Shown here: in pieces, positions 63,903 to 64,000 of the stretch
How the letters are laid out: every line of letters starts with the position of its first letter
Position numbering within the stretch: position 1 is the stretch's first letter
DNA from: an uncultured Alcanivorax sp.
GTDB lineage: Bacteria > Pseudomonadota > Gammaproteobacteria > Pseudomonadales > Alcanivoracaceae
DNA: 64,000 nucleotides
Assembly: GCF_947258575.1 (NCBI RefSeq)
Contig: NZ_CAMYIV010000005.1
Span: 276,660-340,659, forward strand
Reading direction: 5' to 3'
Program-made: the position numbers and the translations under genes
The notes under the pieces: model-generated
The model's input: only the letters and a program-made list of their open reading frames with translations
Databases searched by the model: none
What the model was told of the DNA's origin: nothing

Positions 63903-64000
63903 AGCTACGAGCTACGAGCTACGAGCTACGAGCTACGAGCTACGAGCTACGAGCTACGAGCTACGAGCTACGAGCTACGAGCTACGAGCTACGAGCTACG
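63903..64000. repeat. Heptad array, 14 perfect AGCTACG copies, running off the window
   Basis: AGCTACG is repeated 14 times without a mismatch from 63903 to the last base (98 bp). It starts one base after the DUF502 gene stop codon, the same placement as the other heptad elements. The array may continue beyond the edge; an inverted arm would be expected outside the window. Confidence 0.97.

Overview
The window reads as chromosomal DNA from a marine, alkane-degrading gammaproteobacterium, most likely Alcanivorax or a close relative. The reasons are alkane hydroxylase genes of two types plus an AlmA-like long-chain monooxygenase, GC-rich coding sequence, and gene orders shared with Pseudomonas and the enterics (nudF-yqiB-cpdA-yqiA-parE-parC; hemB/ppk/ppx/trxA/rho/ubiD). 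I see no rRNA or tRNA gene, transposase, prophage gene, integrase or CRISPR array. The genus is an inference from gene content.

Layout. 1-4916 is an alkane-oxidation block: an alkB cut by the window edge, an AraC-type regulator, an AlkB fused to rubredoxin, and almA. 5092-12179 holds small housekeeping and stress genes (YchJ-like, TetR with a divergent VOC protein, ChaC-like, PdxH), then a response regulator and a hybrid kinase whose stop codons overlap, and a lipoprotein with TDGT repeats. 12267-15894 is a one-strand group: allophanate hydrolase, a GntR regulator and a BASS-type transporter. 16204-22554 has a patatin, an aldo/keto reductase, an FAD oxidoreductase, WaaA and a TolC-family channel. 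22717-31865 runs from thiC through the nudF-to-parC block. 32043-43049 is mixed: acyltransferase, outer-membrane protein, RNA-binding proteins, a siderophore receptor, a MarR/DUF2218 pair and others. 43175-52980 carries an amidase, an alpha/beta-hydrolase/SDR fusion beside a metal-dependent hydrolase, a second TonB receptor, and a pair of apparently Tat-exported enzymes. 53167-63901 is the conserved ubiD-rho-trxA-ppx-ppk-hemB region followed by greB and a DUF502 gene.

The most striking unexplained structure is a set of intergenic elements built from period-7 tandem repeats. At least eleven gene ends carry short arrays of a 7-bp unit. In most cases an inverted array of the same unit lies about 60-160 bp away, with GCGCG-rich inner edges facing a structured core. 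The heptamer differs from locus to locus (AAGTTNA, AGTKAAY, GTTNCAA, CCAGACG, TAATGGA, ATTATCA, AGCTACG), but the two arms of one element match each other. Several genes take their stop codon and last residues from the array. Two arrays are long and perfect: 12 copies of TCACTGT before yqiA and 14 copies of AGCTACG running off the right edge. Five of the elements share one strong hairpin core. Two other palindrome families (a REP-like repeat and GTAGGGTG palindromes, one with perfect 35-bp arms) also lie between genes.

Regulatory sites that can be read directly include a three-unit Pho box before ppk, Fur-like boxes before both TonB receptors, inverted repeats in the TetR/VOC and MarR/DUF2218 divergent gaps, and a GntR-type palindrome before the allophanate hydrolase gene.
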